The notes under the pieces: generated by a model
The model's database searches: none
Told to the model about the DNA's origin: nothing
Seen by the model: the letters and a program-made list of their open reading frames with translations, nothing else
Shown: piece after piece, positions 43,634 through 52,300 of the stretch
Layout of the letters: every line of letters starts with the position of its first letter
How positions within the stretch are numbered: the stretch's first letter is position 1
Translations under genes and position numbers: made by a program
Assembly: GCF_030065535.1 (NCBI RefSeq)
Contig: NZ_JASJND010000001.1
Coordinates: 310,001 to 374,000, forward strand
From: Microbacterium dauci
GTDB taxonomy: Bacteria > Actinomycetota > Actinomycetes > Actinomycetales > Microbacteriaceae
Length of the DNA: 64,000 nucleotides
Direction: 5' to 3'

Positions 43634-44515
43634 TCACACCAGGGCGGGGGAGGCCGCCGCGGCGCGCTGCACCGCAGCGGTCACCGTGTCGAGCAGGGGT
43701 GACGACAGGTTCCAGCGCTGCCAGTAGAGGGGCACCTCGATCGCATCGCCACCGAGGCGCACCAGCGACCCGTCGGCGACGCCCGCCTCGTACTGGCCCG
43801 GCAGGAGCATGCCCCACCCGAGCCCCGCGACGATCACCTGTGCGAACTCCGCGGACGCGCTGATCACGTGGCGTGGCGCGGCGCTGCGGGCACCGTGGCG
43901 GCGCGCGAACCCGGACTGCAGCGTGTCGTTGCGGTCGAAGTCGACGATCGGCGCACGCTCGAGCGATGCGCGGTCGATCCCGTCCGGGAACCAGCGGTCC
44001 GCGAACGCGCGGGTCGCGATCGCGGTGTAGGGCATGCGGCCGAGCGGCGACGCCACGCAACCCGACACCGGCTCGCGCTGCGACGTGACGGCCCCCATGA
44101 CGGTCCCCGCCGCGAGCAGCTGTGCGGTGCGCTCCTGGTCTTCCCGGTGGATCTCGAACGTCACCTCGTGCGCGGATGTCACCGCGGTCAGCGCCGGCAG
44201 GAACCAGGTGATCAGCGAGTCGGCATTGACCGCGAGCGGCACGTGGGGCGCCGCGACCTCGTCGCCGAGGGCGACCCGCGCGTCGTGCTCGAGGAGCGCG
44301 AGCTGCCGCGCGAGCCGGACGAGCGGTTCCCCGGCCTCGGTCGCGGTGACCGGCTTCGTCCGCCGGAGCACGACCCGCCCGATCCGCTGCTCGATCGCCC
44401 GGATGCGCTGGCTCACGGCGCTCGGTGTGATCCCGAGCTCGGATGCCGCCTTGTCGAGGGTGCCCGCGTCGACCACCGCGGCAAGGGTGCGAAGCTGCTC
44501 GAGGGGAAGTTCCAT
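43634..44515 (-). CDS. lysG: LysR-family regulator of the ArgP/LysG type
   Basis: A 293-residue regulator: HTH TLDKAASELGITPSAVSQRI and LEQLRTLAAVVDAGTL match ArgP/IciA/LysG. The C-terminal ligand domain includes FEIHREDQERTAQLLAAGTV and QSGFARRHGA. In Corynebacterium, LysG activates lysE when Lys, Arg or His accumulates; the same divergent pair is seen here. Start set by a leaderless -10 six bases upstream. Confidence 0.92.
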   Translation of the reverse strand: MELPLEQLRTLAAVVDAGTLDKAASELGITPSAVSQRIRAIEQRIGRVVLRRTKPVTATEAGEPLVRLARQLALLEHDARVALGDEVAAPHVPLAVNADSLITWFLPALTAVTSAHEVTFEIHREDQERTAQLLAAGTVMGAVTSQREPVSGCVASPLGRMPYTAIATRAFADRWFPDGIDRASLERAPIVDFDRNDTLQSGFARRHGARSAAPRHVISASAEFAQVIVAGLGWGMLLPGQYEAGVADGSLVRLGGDAIEVPLYWQRWNLSSPLLDTVTAAVQRAAAASPALV

Positions 44516-44521
44516 GGGCTC

Positions 44522-44527
44522 AGCGTA
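44522..44527 (-). promoter_or_regulatory. -10 element TACGCT, leaderless lysG start
   Basis: On the minus strand TACGCT, 6-base spacer, ATG at 44515. It lies in the 85-base divergent gap shared with lysE, where LysG should bind. Confidence 0.55.
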
Positions 44528-44587
44528 GATGAAGCGCTGCTTCAGATCGTGAAGAATCCTGCGCTGGACTGCACCTTGCGGCATCCG

Positions 44588-44593
44588 TACCGT
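44588..44593 (+). promoter_or_regulatory. -10 element TACCGT, leaderless lysE start
   Basis: TACCGT, 7-base spacer, GTG at 44601. Confidence 0.55.
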
Positions 44594-44600
44594 CGTTGAT

Positions 44601-45302
44601 GTGACCCCCGAACTCGTCGCTCTGCTGTCCGGCCTCGGCCTCTGCCTGGGACTGATCGTCTCGATCGGCGCCCAGAACGCCGTCGTCCTCCGCCAGGGAC
44701 TCCGCCGTGAACACGTCGGCATGGTCGTGCTCGTCTGCGTCGTCAGCGACGCGATCCTGCAGACGATCGGTGTCGCCGGATTCGCGACGCTCGTCACTTC
44801 GCAGCCCTGGCTCGAGACGGCCGCGCGGTGGGCGGGCGCGCTCTTCATCGCGGGCTACGCGTTCGTGAGTGCCCGTCGCGCGTGGCGCGGGGGAGGGACG
44901 CTCGAAGCGGCGGCCGACGAGGCCCCGGCGGAACCCCAGCCCCCGGCGGAACCCCAGTCCCCGGCATCCGGTTCGTCCGTCGCGACCGCGACGCTGCCGG
45001 TCGTCCGCACCCGGTCCACTCGCACGGCGACGCTGCTGACGATCCTCGCGATGACGTGGCTCAACCCGCATGCACTCGTCGAGACGACGGTCGTCCTCGG
45101 TTCCGTCGCGGCGACGCACGGCCCCGACCGGTGGTGGTTCCTCGCCGGCGGCATCGCCGCGAGCACACTGTGGTTCGTCGTGTTCGGATACGGCGCGCGC
45201 TACCTGGCGCCGCTCCTGCGCACGGAGCGGGCATGGCGCATCCTCGACGCCGGCATCGCCGTCGTCATGATCGGGATCGCGATCACTCTCGTCCTCGGGT
45301 GA
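44601..45302 (+). CDS. lysE: LysE/ArgO-type amino acid exporter
   Basis: A 233-residue exporter with six helices. LysE signature SIGAQNAVVLRQGLRREH (residues about 21-38) and TWLNPHALVETTVVLGSV are present. The cytoplasmic loop between helices 3 and 4 is expanded by an 18-base tandem duplication at 44923-44957 encoding PAEPQPPAEPQSPA. It should export Lys/Arg to avoid toxic build-up from peptides, under control of the divergent LysG. Confidence 0.93.
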   Translation: MTPELVALLSGLGLCLGLIVSIGAQNAVVLRQGLRREHVGMVVLVCVVSDAILQTIGVAGFATLVTSQPWLETAARWAGALFIAGYAFVSARRAWRGGGTLEAAADEAPAEPQPPAEPQSPASGSSVATATLPVVRTRSTRTATLLTILAMTWLNPHALVETTVVLGSVAATHGPDRWWFLAGGIAASTLWFVVFGYGARYLAPLLRTERAWRILDAGIAVVMIGIAITLVLG

Positions 45303-45322
45303 TCAGCGGCTGACCCCGGAGG

Positions 45323-45679
45323 TCAGTTCGCGGCGTCGTACGCCTCGAGCACCGCTGCGGGAACGCGGCCGCGCTCCGAGACGGTGTACCCGTTCTTCGC
45401 GGCCCACTCGCGGATCGGTGCGTAGTCGCGCTGTCCGGCGCGCTTCTGCTTGCGACCCGAGCCCGATGCGGCGCGCGGGCTGGCGGAGCGGGTCGACACC
45501 GAACGTGCGGCGTCGACGAACGGGGCGATCGCGTCGCGCAGCGCTGCGGCGTTCTCGGTCGTGAGGTCGATCTCGTATGCGGTGCCGTCGAGGGAGAACA
45601 GCACCGTTTCGCCCTGCCCGATCTCGAGGACGGTGCCGTCCAGGTCATCGACGAGCTGATGCACGATTTTGCGAGCCAT
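45323..45679 (-). CDS. lsr2: Lsr2-family nucleoid-associated protein
   Basis: A 118-residue H-NS-like protein. N-terminal oligomerisation domain MARKIVHQLVDDLDG and ETVLFSLDGTAYEIDL; basic linker (SPRAASGSGRKQKRAG); C-terminal domain RDYAPIREWAAKNGYTVSE with the minor-groove RGR motif (about residues 104-106). It silences AT-rich and horizontally gained DNA. The start has a leaderless -10. Monocistronic, facing lysE. Confidence 0.96.
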   Translation of the reverse strand: MARKIVHQLVDDLDGTVLEIGQGETVLFSLDGTAYEIDLTTENAAALRDAIAPFVDAARSVSTRSASPRAASGSGRKQKRAGQRDYAPIREWAAKNGYTVSERGRVPAAVLEAYDAAN

Positions 45680-45685
45680 GGCCAG

Positions 45686-45691
45686 AGCCTA
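45686..45691 (-). promoter_or_regulatory. -10 element TAGGCT, leaderless lsr2 start
   Basis: On the minus strand TAGGCT, 6-base spacer, ATG at 45679. Confidence 0.6.
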
Positions 45692-45707
45692 GTGGCGACC
45701 CGCGGAA

Positions 45708-46547
45708 TTACGGGAGAAGTCCCGCCCGGCGCGCCTTGGCCACCGCCGCGTGGCGGGTGGACGCATCGAGCTTGGCCATCGCCGCCTGCAGGTACGACTT
45801 CACGGTGCCTTCGCGCAGCGACAGCGACGCCGCGATCTCGGCGTTCGTCGCGCCCAGCGCGCAACACGCGAGCACATCGATCTCACGCGGCGAGAGCGTG
45901 ACGTCGAGGGTGAGCGCCGGCTGGACACGTTCACCCGAGATGCCCGCAAGCCGGCGCTCCACCGCGGCGATGCGATCGCGGAGAGCGGTGTCGGTGACGG
46001 ATGCCGCGATGCTGCGCAGTTCCGCGTAGCTCTCGCGGAGGTCCTCCTGCGCGGCGGCGGGCAGCGCGTGCTGCGGCGGCGTCAGCGCGGTGACCCGACG
46101 GTCGACCTCCTCGCGCACGCGGAGTTCATTGGCGACGAGGTCGGCGGCGCGGAACGCGGGCCGGCTCACGAGGTCGCCGACGGGACCGGGGGTCCACGAG
46201 CCGCAGTACAGGATGCCGCGCGGGCGTCCGGCGACGACGATCGGGACGGCGAGCAGCGTCGAGATGCCCTCGCCGAGGATGGCGCGGTCGTAGTCGTGCG
46301 TGATCGTGCGGGCGGTGCGGTAGTCCAGCGCGAGCCGCGGCCGCTTCTCGACCATGGCTGCGCCGCCGAGGCCGCGACCCGTGTGGACGACGAGGCCCTC
46401 GATGCTGCGGGTGCGAGTGCCGGCGATCGCGCTGACGTGGACGGCACCGTCGTGCTCGAGTCCGCCGAAGACGACGGGGAACCGGGTGTGGCGGGCAAGG
46501 TCCGAGACAGCGCGGGAGACGAGCTGCGTCTCCGAGTCGCTCTCCAC
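45708..46547 (-). CDS. GAF-LuxR transcriptional regulator, RamA-like
   Basis: A 279-residue regulator: GAF domain (residues about 5-150, FPVVFGGLEHDGAVHVSAI; GISTLLAVPIVVAGRPRGIL), a helical linker, and a LuxR HTH (about 215-275, LSPREIDVLACCALGATNAE; GTVKSYLQAAMAKL). The layout matches RamA, which controls acetate metabolism in Corynebacterium. It is divergent from the DUF485/acetate symporter genes. GTG at 46547 has AAGGGA 6 bases upstream; a GTG at 46583 is less likely. Confidence 0.88.
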   Translation of the reverse strand: MESDSETQLVSRAVSDLARHTRFPVVFGGLEHDGAVHVSAIAGTRTRSIEGLVVHTGRGLGGAAMVEKRPRLALDYRTARTITHDYDRAILGEGISTLLAVPIVVAGRPRGILYCGSWTPGPVGDLVSRPAFRAADLVANELRVREEVDRRVTALTPPQHALPAAAQEDLRESYAELRSIAASVTDTALRDRIAAVERRLAGISGERVQPALTLDVTLSPREIDVLACCALGATNAEIAASLSLREGTVKSYLQAAMAKLDASTRHAAVAKARRAGLLP

Positions 46548-46681
46548 CGGCAATCCCTTACCTACTTCCGGGGGTGACGGCACCTGCGCCGCCTTCGTAC
46601 GGTCGAACGTACCACGCGGCCGTTTCTGAGAAACAGCCGTGAACGAGCATCGTCGCTCACCCCATGAGGCAAGGAGGCCAC

Positions 46682-47029
46682 ATGTCGCACCCGTCCCCCG
46701 ATGGCGCCGGAGGGAGTGCCATCGACTACATCGCGGTGGAGGAGTCCCCGCGGTTCGTCGAGCTGAAGCGAAAGCATCGGAGCGTGGTCTTCCCGCTCGC
46801 CGTGCTGTTCCTCGTCTGGTACTTCGTCTACGTCCTGCTCTCCTCGTTCGCGCCCGACTTCATGGCGCAGCAGGTGTGGGGCCACATCACGATCGGCCTG
46901 CTGCTCGGGCTCGGCCAGTTCGTGACGACGTTCGCGATCACGATGGGCTACGTCTCGTTCGCGAACCGCAAGCTCGACCCCATCTCGTCCGAGATCCGCA
47001 CCGACCTCGAGCGGCAGGAGACCCGATGA
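46682..47029 (+). CDS. DUF485 membrane protein paired with acetate symporter
   Basis: A 115-residue YjcH-like protein with two membrane helices (about residues 37-56, VVFPLAVLFLVWYFVYVLL; 70-93, HITIGLLLGLGQFVTTFAI) and conserved N-terminal SPRFVELKRKHR. In known operons it always precedes actP. AAGGAGG lies 5 bases before the ATG. Its stop overlaps actP (ATGA). Confidence 0.93.
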   Translation: MSHPSPDGAGGSAIDYIAVEESPRFVELKRKHRSVVFPLAVLFLVWYFVYVLLSSFAPDFMAQQVWGHITIGLLLGLGQFVTTFAITMGYVSFANRKLDPISSEIRTDLERQETR

Positions 47030-48645
47030 GCTCGATCCTCGTGGCCGCGGCCCCCGCCGCGAACGCCGAGAACAACCCCGTCCTCAACATCTCGATCTTC
47101 GGCGCGTTCGTCGCGGTGACGCTGTTCATCGTCATCCGGGCCAGCCGCAACAACAAGACGGCCGCCGATTACTACGCGGCCGGCCGCTCGTTCACGGGCC
47201 CGCAGAACGGATTCGCGATCGCCGGTGACTACCTGTCCGCGGCATCCTTCCTCGGCATCGTCGGTGCCATCGCCATCAACGGATACGACGGGTTCCTCTA
47301 CTCGATCGGGTTCCTGGTGGCGTGGCTCGTCGCGCTCCTGCTGGTCGCCGAACTCATGCGCAACACCGGCAAGTTCACGATGGCCGATGTGCTGTCGTTC
47401 CGACTGAAGCAGCGGCCGGTGCGACTCGCGGCCGCGATCACGACCCTCGCGGTCTGCTTCTTCTACCTGCTCGCGCAGATGGCGGGCGCCGGCGGGCTCG
47501 TGTCGCTGCTGCTCGGCATCACCGAATCGGTCGGCCAGTCGGTCGTCGTCGCCGTCGTCGGCGTGCTGATGATCGTGTACGTCCTGATCGGCGGCATGAA
47601 GGGCACCACCTGGGTGCAGATCGTGAAGGCGTTCCTGCTCATCGGCGGCGCCGTCGTCATGACCATCTGGGTGCTTGCGATCAACGGCTTCAGCCTCGAC
47701 ACTCTGCTCGGTGCCGCGGTCGAGGCGTCGAACCGCGACCCGCAGGAGGCGATCCTGGGGCCCGGCCTGCAGTACGGCGCGAACCCGTGGGACTTCCTCT
47801 CCCTCGCGATCGCGCTCGTCCTCGGTACCGCGGGCCTCCCGCACGTGCTGATGCGCTTCTACACCGTGCCGACTGCCAAGGAGGCACGTCGCTCGGTGGT
47901 GTGGGCGATCTGGCTGATCGGCCTCTTCTACCTGCTCACCCTCGTGCTCGGCTACGGCGCCGGTGCGATTGTGGGGCCGGCGACGATCGCCGCCGCCCCC
48001 GGCGGCGTGAACTCCGCCGCACCGCTGCTCGCGGCGGCGCTCGGTGGACCCGTGTTGCTCGGCTTCATCTCGGCGGTCGCGTTCGCGACGATCCTCGCGG
48101 TCGTCGCAGGACTCACGATCACGGCGGCCGCCTCGTTCGCACACGACATCTACGCGAACGTCGTGAAGAAGGGGAACGTGCCGCCGGACGGCGAGGTCAA
48201 GGTCGCCCGACGCACGGTCATCGTGATCGGCGTGCTCGCGATCCTCGGCGGCATCGGGGTGCAGGGGCAGAACGTGGCGTTCCTCGTCGCGCTCGCCTTC
48301 GCCGTCGCGGCATCCGCGAACCTTCCGACGATCCTGTTCTCGCTGTTCTGGCGGAAGTTCACCACGCGCGGTGCGGTGTGGAGCATGTACGGCGGCCTCG
48401 TGACCGCCATCGTCCTGATCGTGCTCTCGCCGGTGTTCTGGGGCATGCCCACCAGCGTCTTCAAGGACGTCGGCACCGCGATCTGGCCGCTCAACAACCC
48501 CGGCATCGTGTCGATCCCGGTGGGCTTCTTCCTCGGCTGGCTCGGGTCGGTGACCTCGCGCAAGGCGGAGGACGCGAAGAAGGCCGCCGAGATGGAGGTC
48601 CGCTCGCTCACCGGCTACGGCGCCGAGAAGGCGGTCGACCACTAG
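47026..48645 (+). CDS. actP: Cation/acetate symporter ActP (SSS family)
   Basis: A 539-residue sodium:solute symporter with about 13 helices. Family marks: ADYYAAGRSFTGPQNGFAIA, GDYLSAASFLGIVGAIAING, AGLPHVLMRFYTVPTAKEAR and VAFATILAVVAGLTITAAAS. It imports acetate and short monocarboxylates. Coupled to the DUF485 gene, and probably activated by the RamA-like protein encoded divergently. A very stable hairpin follows. Confidence 0.95.
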   Translation: MSSILVAAAPAANAENNPVLNISIFGAFVAVTLFIVIRASRNNKTAADYYAAGRSFTGPQNGFAIAGDYLSAASFLGIVGAIAINGYDGFLYSIGFLVAWLVALLLVAELMRNTGKFTMADVLSFRLKQRPVRLAAAITTLAVCFFYLLAQMAGAGGLVSLLLGITESVGQSVVVAVVGVLMIVYVLIGGMKGTTWVQIVKAFLLIGGAVVMTIWVLAINGFSLDTLLGAAVEASNRDPQEAILGPGLQYGANPWDFLSLAIALVLGTAGLPHVLMRFYTVPTAKEARRSVVWAIWLIGLFYLLTLVLGYGAGAIVGPATIAAAPGGVNSAAPLLAAALGGPVLLGFISAVAFATILAVVAGLTITAAASFAHDIYANVVKKGNVPPDGEVKVARRTVIVIGVLAILGGIGVQGQNVAFLVALAFAVAASANLPTILFSLFWRKFTTRGAVWSMYGGLVTAIVLIVLSPVFWGMPTSVFKDVGTAIWPLNNPGIVSIPVGFFLGWLGSVTSRKAEDAKKAAEMEVRSLTGYGAEKAVDH

Positions 48646-48671
48646 TCGGCGAACGAATCCTCCCCCAGGAT

Positions 48672-48712
48672 CGAGGCGGGAGCGGACGGCCTACTCGTCC
48701 GCTCCCGCCTCG
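48672..48712. terminator. Long perfect hairpin terminator shared by actP and the Ogt-like gene
   Basis: Seventeen-base perfect arms, 48672-48688 and 48696-48712, with a 7-base loop GCCTACT. The minus-strand TAG stop of the Ogt-like gene (48691-48693) sits in the loop, and the right arm is the last part of its coding sequence. No U-run on the plus side. Confidence 0.85.
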
Positions 48713-49200
48713 AGTTCGAGGAGGAACCGCTTCCGCTCCGGGTGCCCGCCGTACTCGCCGATCGACCCGTCGCTGCGGACGATCCGGTGCGCGGGGACGA
48801 CGATCGACCACGGGGTCCGCGCGCACGCAGTGCCGACCGCGCGGTTCGCACCGGGGGCGCCGGCGGCGATCGCGATCTCGGCGTACGACGCGGTCACGCC
48901 GTACGGGACGTCGATGATCGCCTCGAGCGCCCGGCGGGTGAACCCCGACACGAGTCGCCAGTCCAGCTCGACGTCGAAGCCCCTCCGGGTCCCGGCGAAG
49001 TACTCGTCGAGCTGACGGGCGACCTCGGCCGCGGCATCCGGATCGGGCACCGGCACGGCGTGCAGCACCAGGCTCAACCGGGCGATCTCTGCGTACACGG
49101 GCCCATCGAGCACCGTGAGCGCGACGAGCCCGTCGTCGGTGGCGACGAGGAGCGCGTCGCCGATCGGCGTCGGGTGCACGGCATAGGCTGCGGAGGTCAT
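48691..49200 (-). CDS. O6-alkylguanine-DNA alkyltransferase homologue lacking the catalytic Cys
   Basis: A 169-residue full-length Ogt/AGT homologue: N-terminal domain (residues 1-85), then the DNA-binding domain with IPYGVTASYAEIA-like DVPYGVTASYAEIAIAAG, GANRAVGTACARTPWSIVVP and the C-terminal YGGHPERKRFLLELE. The active site, PCHRV in enzymes, reads PAHRIV: codon GCG encodes Ala where Cys is needed. It cannot transfer alkyl groups but may bind lesions and flag them, as alkyltransferase-like proteins do. ATG at 49200; the alternative upstream frame has no support. It is read toward actP. Confidence 0.9.
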   Translation of the reverse strand: MTSAAYAVHPTPIGDALLVATDDGLVALTVLDGPVYAEIARLSLVLHAVPVPDPDAAAEVARQLDEYFAGTRRGFDVELDWRLVSGFTRRALEAIIDVPYGVTASYAEIAIAAGAPGANRAVGTACARTPWSIVVPAHRIVRSDGSIGEYGGHPERKRFLLELEAGADE

Positions 49201-49363
49201 GGCTTCATCATGACCGGCTGCGACGGCGCGCGCAGTCCCGCCGCGGGGAGCAGGGGAGAACGCGACGGCTCCGGGCGTTGGGGAGAAACCCTCACTCGAA
49301 CGCGGGCGCGCGAGGATCCGCGAAACTCGGCGGTCGTTCCCGGAATCCCGGGCCCCGCGCGCG

Positions 49364-49369
49364 TAGGGT
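49364..49369 (+). promoter_or_regulatory. -10 element TAGGGT, leaderless start
   Basis: TAGGGT, 6-base spacer, GTG at 49376. The preceding 49201-49363 gap holds nothing else I can name. Confidence 0.55.
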
Positions 49370-49375
49370 TCTCGT

Positions 49376-52300
49376 GTGTGGCGAGCAGAGAGTGACGCTG
49401 TGCGCGATGAGCGCGCCGAAGACGCGTCCGATGTGACCCCGGCGGACGTGCGCCTGTCCGACCCGGGTGTGGTCGTCATGCACGCCGCCGTGCCCGAGCA
49501 GCGTCGCCTGCGCGAAGAAGCCGCACAGCTCGGTGGCGAGTCGACGCTGCTGCACTACCGCGACGAGGGCGACGCCGGCATCGACATCACCAAGGCGCAC
49601 CCCGGGAGCCTGCCGCAGTTCATCACCGGCCGCCCCACCCTGCTCTCCAACATGTTCCGCGACGAGGTCGCCCTCCTCACCGCGCGGCGCGCCGCCGAGC
49701 GGATCACCTCCAAAGACGTCGAGCTCCGCACCGCCCGCGGTCTCGACACCGTGCACCTCGCGATCGGCATGGCGTCGTGGCGCATCGGCGGCGTCGTCTG
49801 CACGGCGCCCGTGCTGCTGCGCCCCCTCGCCATCCGCCGCCACCACAACGATTTCGACCTTCGCCTGCACGGTGGCTTCGTCATCAACCGTGAGCTCGTC
49901 CAGGCCGCGCGCACCCACTTCGGCATCTCGATCGATGGTGCCGCGCTCGCCGCGCTCGCCTACGACGGCGGTGTCTTCCAGCCGCAGCCGGTCATCGACC
50001 ACCTGCGTGCGCTGACCTCGCACATCCCGACGTTCACGGTGCTGCCGCGCCTCGTCGTGTCGACGTTCGCGGACGTGGCATCCGATATGGAACGGGATGC
50101 CGCAAACCTCGACCACCCCGTCCTGAACGCGCTCGCCGGCCACCCGGCCGACCGCGAGCGGCTCTCGTTCGTCCGGCCGCAGCCGAGGACGGTCAGCTCG
50201 GACGACCGCTCGCCGGCATCCGATCGACTCCTGCTCGACGCGGACGCGGAGCAGGAGGCGGTGCTCGCGCGCATCACCGAGGGCCAGTCGCTCGCCGTGC
50301 ACACGCTGCCCGGGACGGGTGGCACGCAGACGGTCATCAACGCGGTCGGCGAGCTCGTCCGCGCCGGCAAGCGCGTGCTCGTCGTGAGCGCGCGGCGGTC
50401 CACCCTCGACGGTGTGCGGCACCGGCTCGGCGGGGTCGGCCTGCCCGGGCTCGCGGTGTCGCCGACGCGCCTGCACCGCGACCTCATCCGCGCGATCGCC
50501 CGGAACGAGAAGGCGGAGCCTCCCAAGGTCTCCGAAGTCGACGACGCACTGGTGCGCCTGCGCACCGTGCTGCGCGACTACCGCGCCGCGCTCACGCAGC
50601 GTCACGGGTCGGTCGGCGTCTCGCCGCTCGAGGCGCTCCGCCAGTTGACCGACATCGCGGCGCACGAGCCGCAGCCGACCGCCACAACCCGGTTCGATCT
50701 GGCGACGGTGCAGCGGCTCGCGACCCGTCGCGCCGAAGCGGCCCAGACGCTGTCCGCCGCGGCACGGCTGGGGGAGTTCCGCTTCGGTCCCGACGACTCG
50801 CCCTGGTACGGCGTCGCGTTCTCGACGACCGAGCAGGCGCGCGCGGCGCACGCACTGGCCGGCCGGCTGCACCGGAGCGAGGTGCCCGGCATCCTCGAAC
50901 GCGGGTACGAGCTCATTGGGCAGACGCGCATGCGGCCGTTCGGTTCGATCGCCGAGCTCGGTTCCTACGTGCAACTGCTGCAGGGCATCCGCGCGTCGCT
51001 CGACCGCTTCAGCCTCACCGTCTTCGAGCGACCCCTTGTCGACCTCATCGCCGCCCACTCGACGCGTCGCGAATCCAGCACGATGACGAGCGCCAACCGC
51101 CGCCGGCTCCGCCGCCTGTCGAAGGAGTACGTGCGGCCCGGCATGCACGTCACCGACATGCACGAGGCGCTCGTCAAGGTCCAGCACCAGCGGACGCAGT
51201 GGCAGCGACTCGTCGAAGCGGGCGTCAGCCCCGAGGTGCCGCTCGGCCTCGACGATGTCGCGGCTGCCTGGCAGCGCGCGAACGCCGACCTCGCCGAACT
51301 CGACGCTGCGCTCGGCCGCACCGAGCCGCTCGCCTTGCTCCCGATCCCGCAGCTGCTGCGAACCCTCGCCGGTCTCGCCGCGGCATCCGATGTCTTCGAC
51401 AACCTCGTCGAGCGCGCGACACTGCGCGGCGAGCTCGCCCAGCTCGGCCTCGAGCCGCTGCTCACCGAGCTGTCCACGCGGCACGTGCCCGAGCAGGACG
51501 TCGCGGCCGAGTTCGAGTTCGCCTGGTGGCGTTCCGCGCTCGAGGCGATGCTCCGCTCCGACCGCGCACTGCTCGGGGCGAACGTCGGTGTGCTGGAACG
51601 CCTCGAACGCGACTTCCGCCTCGTCGACGAGGCGCACGCCGGCTCATCCGGACCGCTGCTCGCGTCCGAGCTCGCGAAGCGGTGGCGCATCGCCATCGTC
51701 GACGAGCCGCACGAAGCGTCGGCGCTCAAGCGCGCGCTCCGTGGCGGCACCGCGTCGGCCGCCGAGCTCGTGGCATCCGCTCCCACTCTCATGCGCGTGC
51801 TCGCGCCGGTGTGGCTCGCCTCGCCGTACGAGGTTCCCCATGTGCCCGACCACCCGGAGTTCGACGTCGTCGTGATCGCGGATGCCGCAGCCCTGTGCGT
51901 CGCTGAAGCCGCGCCCGCGCTGCGTCGTGCCCGCCAGGTCGTCGTCTTCGGCGACCCCGTGACGCAGAAGCCGACGCCGTTCCGGCTCTGGTCTGGGCGG
52001 GGCGACGACCTCGAAGACCCCGAGGTCCCCTTCGACGACGTGAGCTTGTTCGAGCGGCTGTCGGAGCTGCTGCCGGTTGAGACTCTCACCCGCAGCTACC
52101 GCGCCGGCGGCGAAGATCTCGCGGCACTCGTGAACGACGCGTTCTACGACGGCAGGATCGATTCGCTGCCGTGGGCCGGTTCGTACCTCGGCCGCGGGAG
52201 TCTCAGCGTCGACTATGTCGAAGGCGGCACCGGCGCCCCCGACCCCGACACCGGCGCGGTCGAAAGCCCTGACGCCGAGGTGGCCCGCGTCGTCACGCTC

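Noticed and set aside
46948..48642. 564-codon minus-strand frame opposite actP
   Set aside because: Antisense shadow of a clear symporter gene; charged, repetitive and without motifs.
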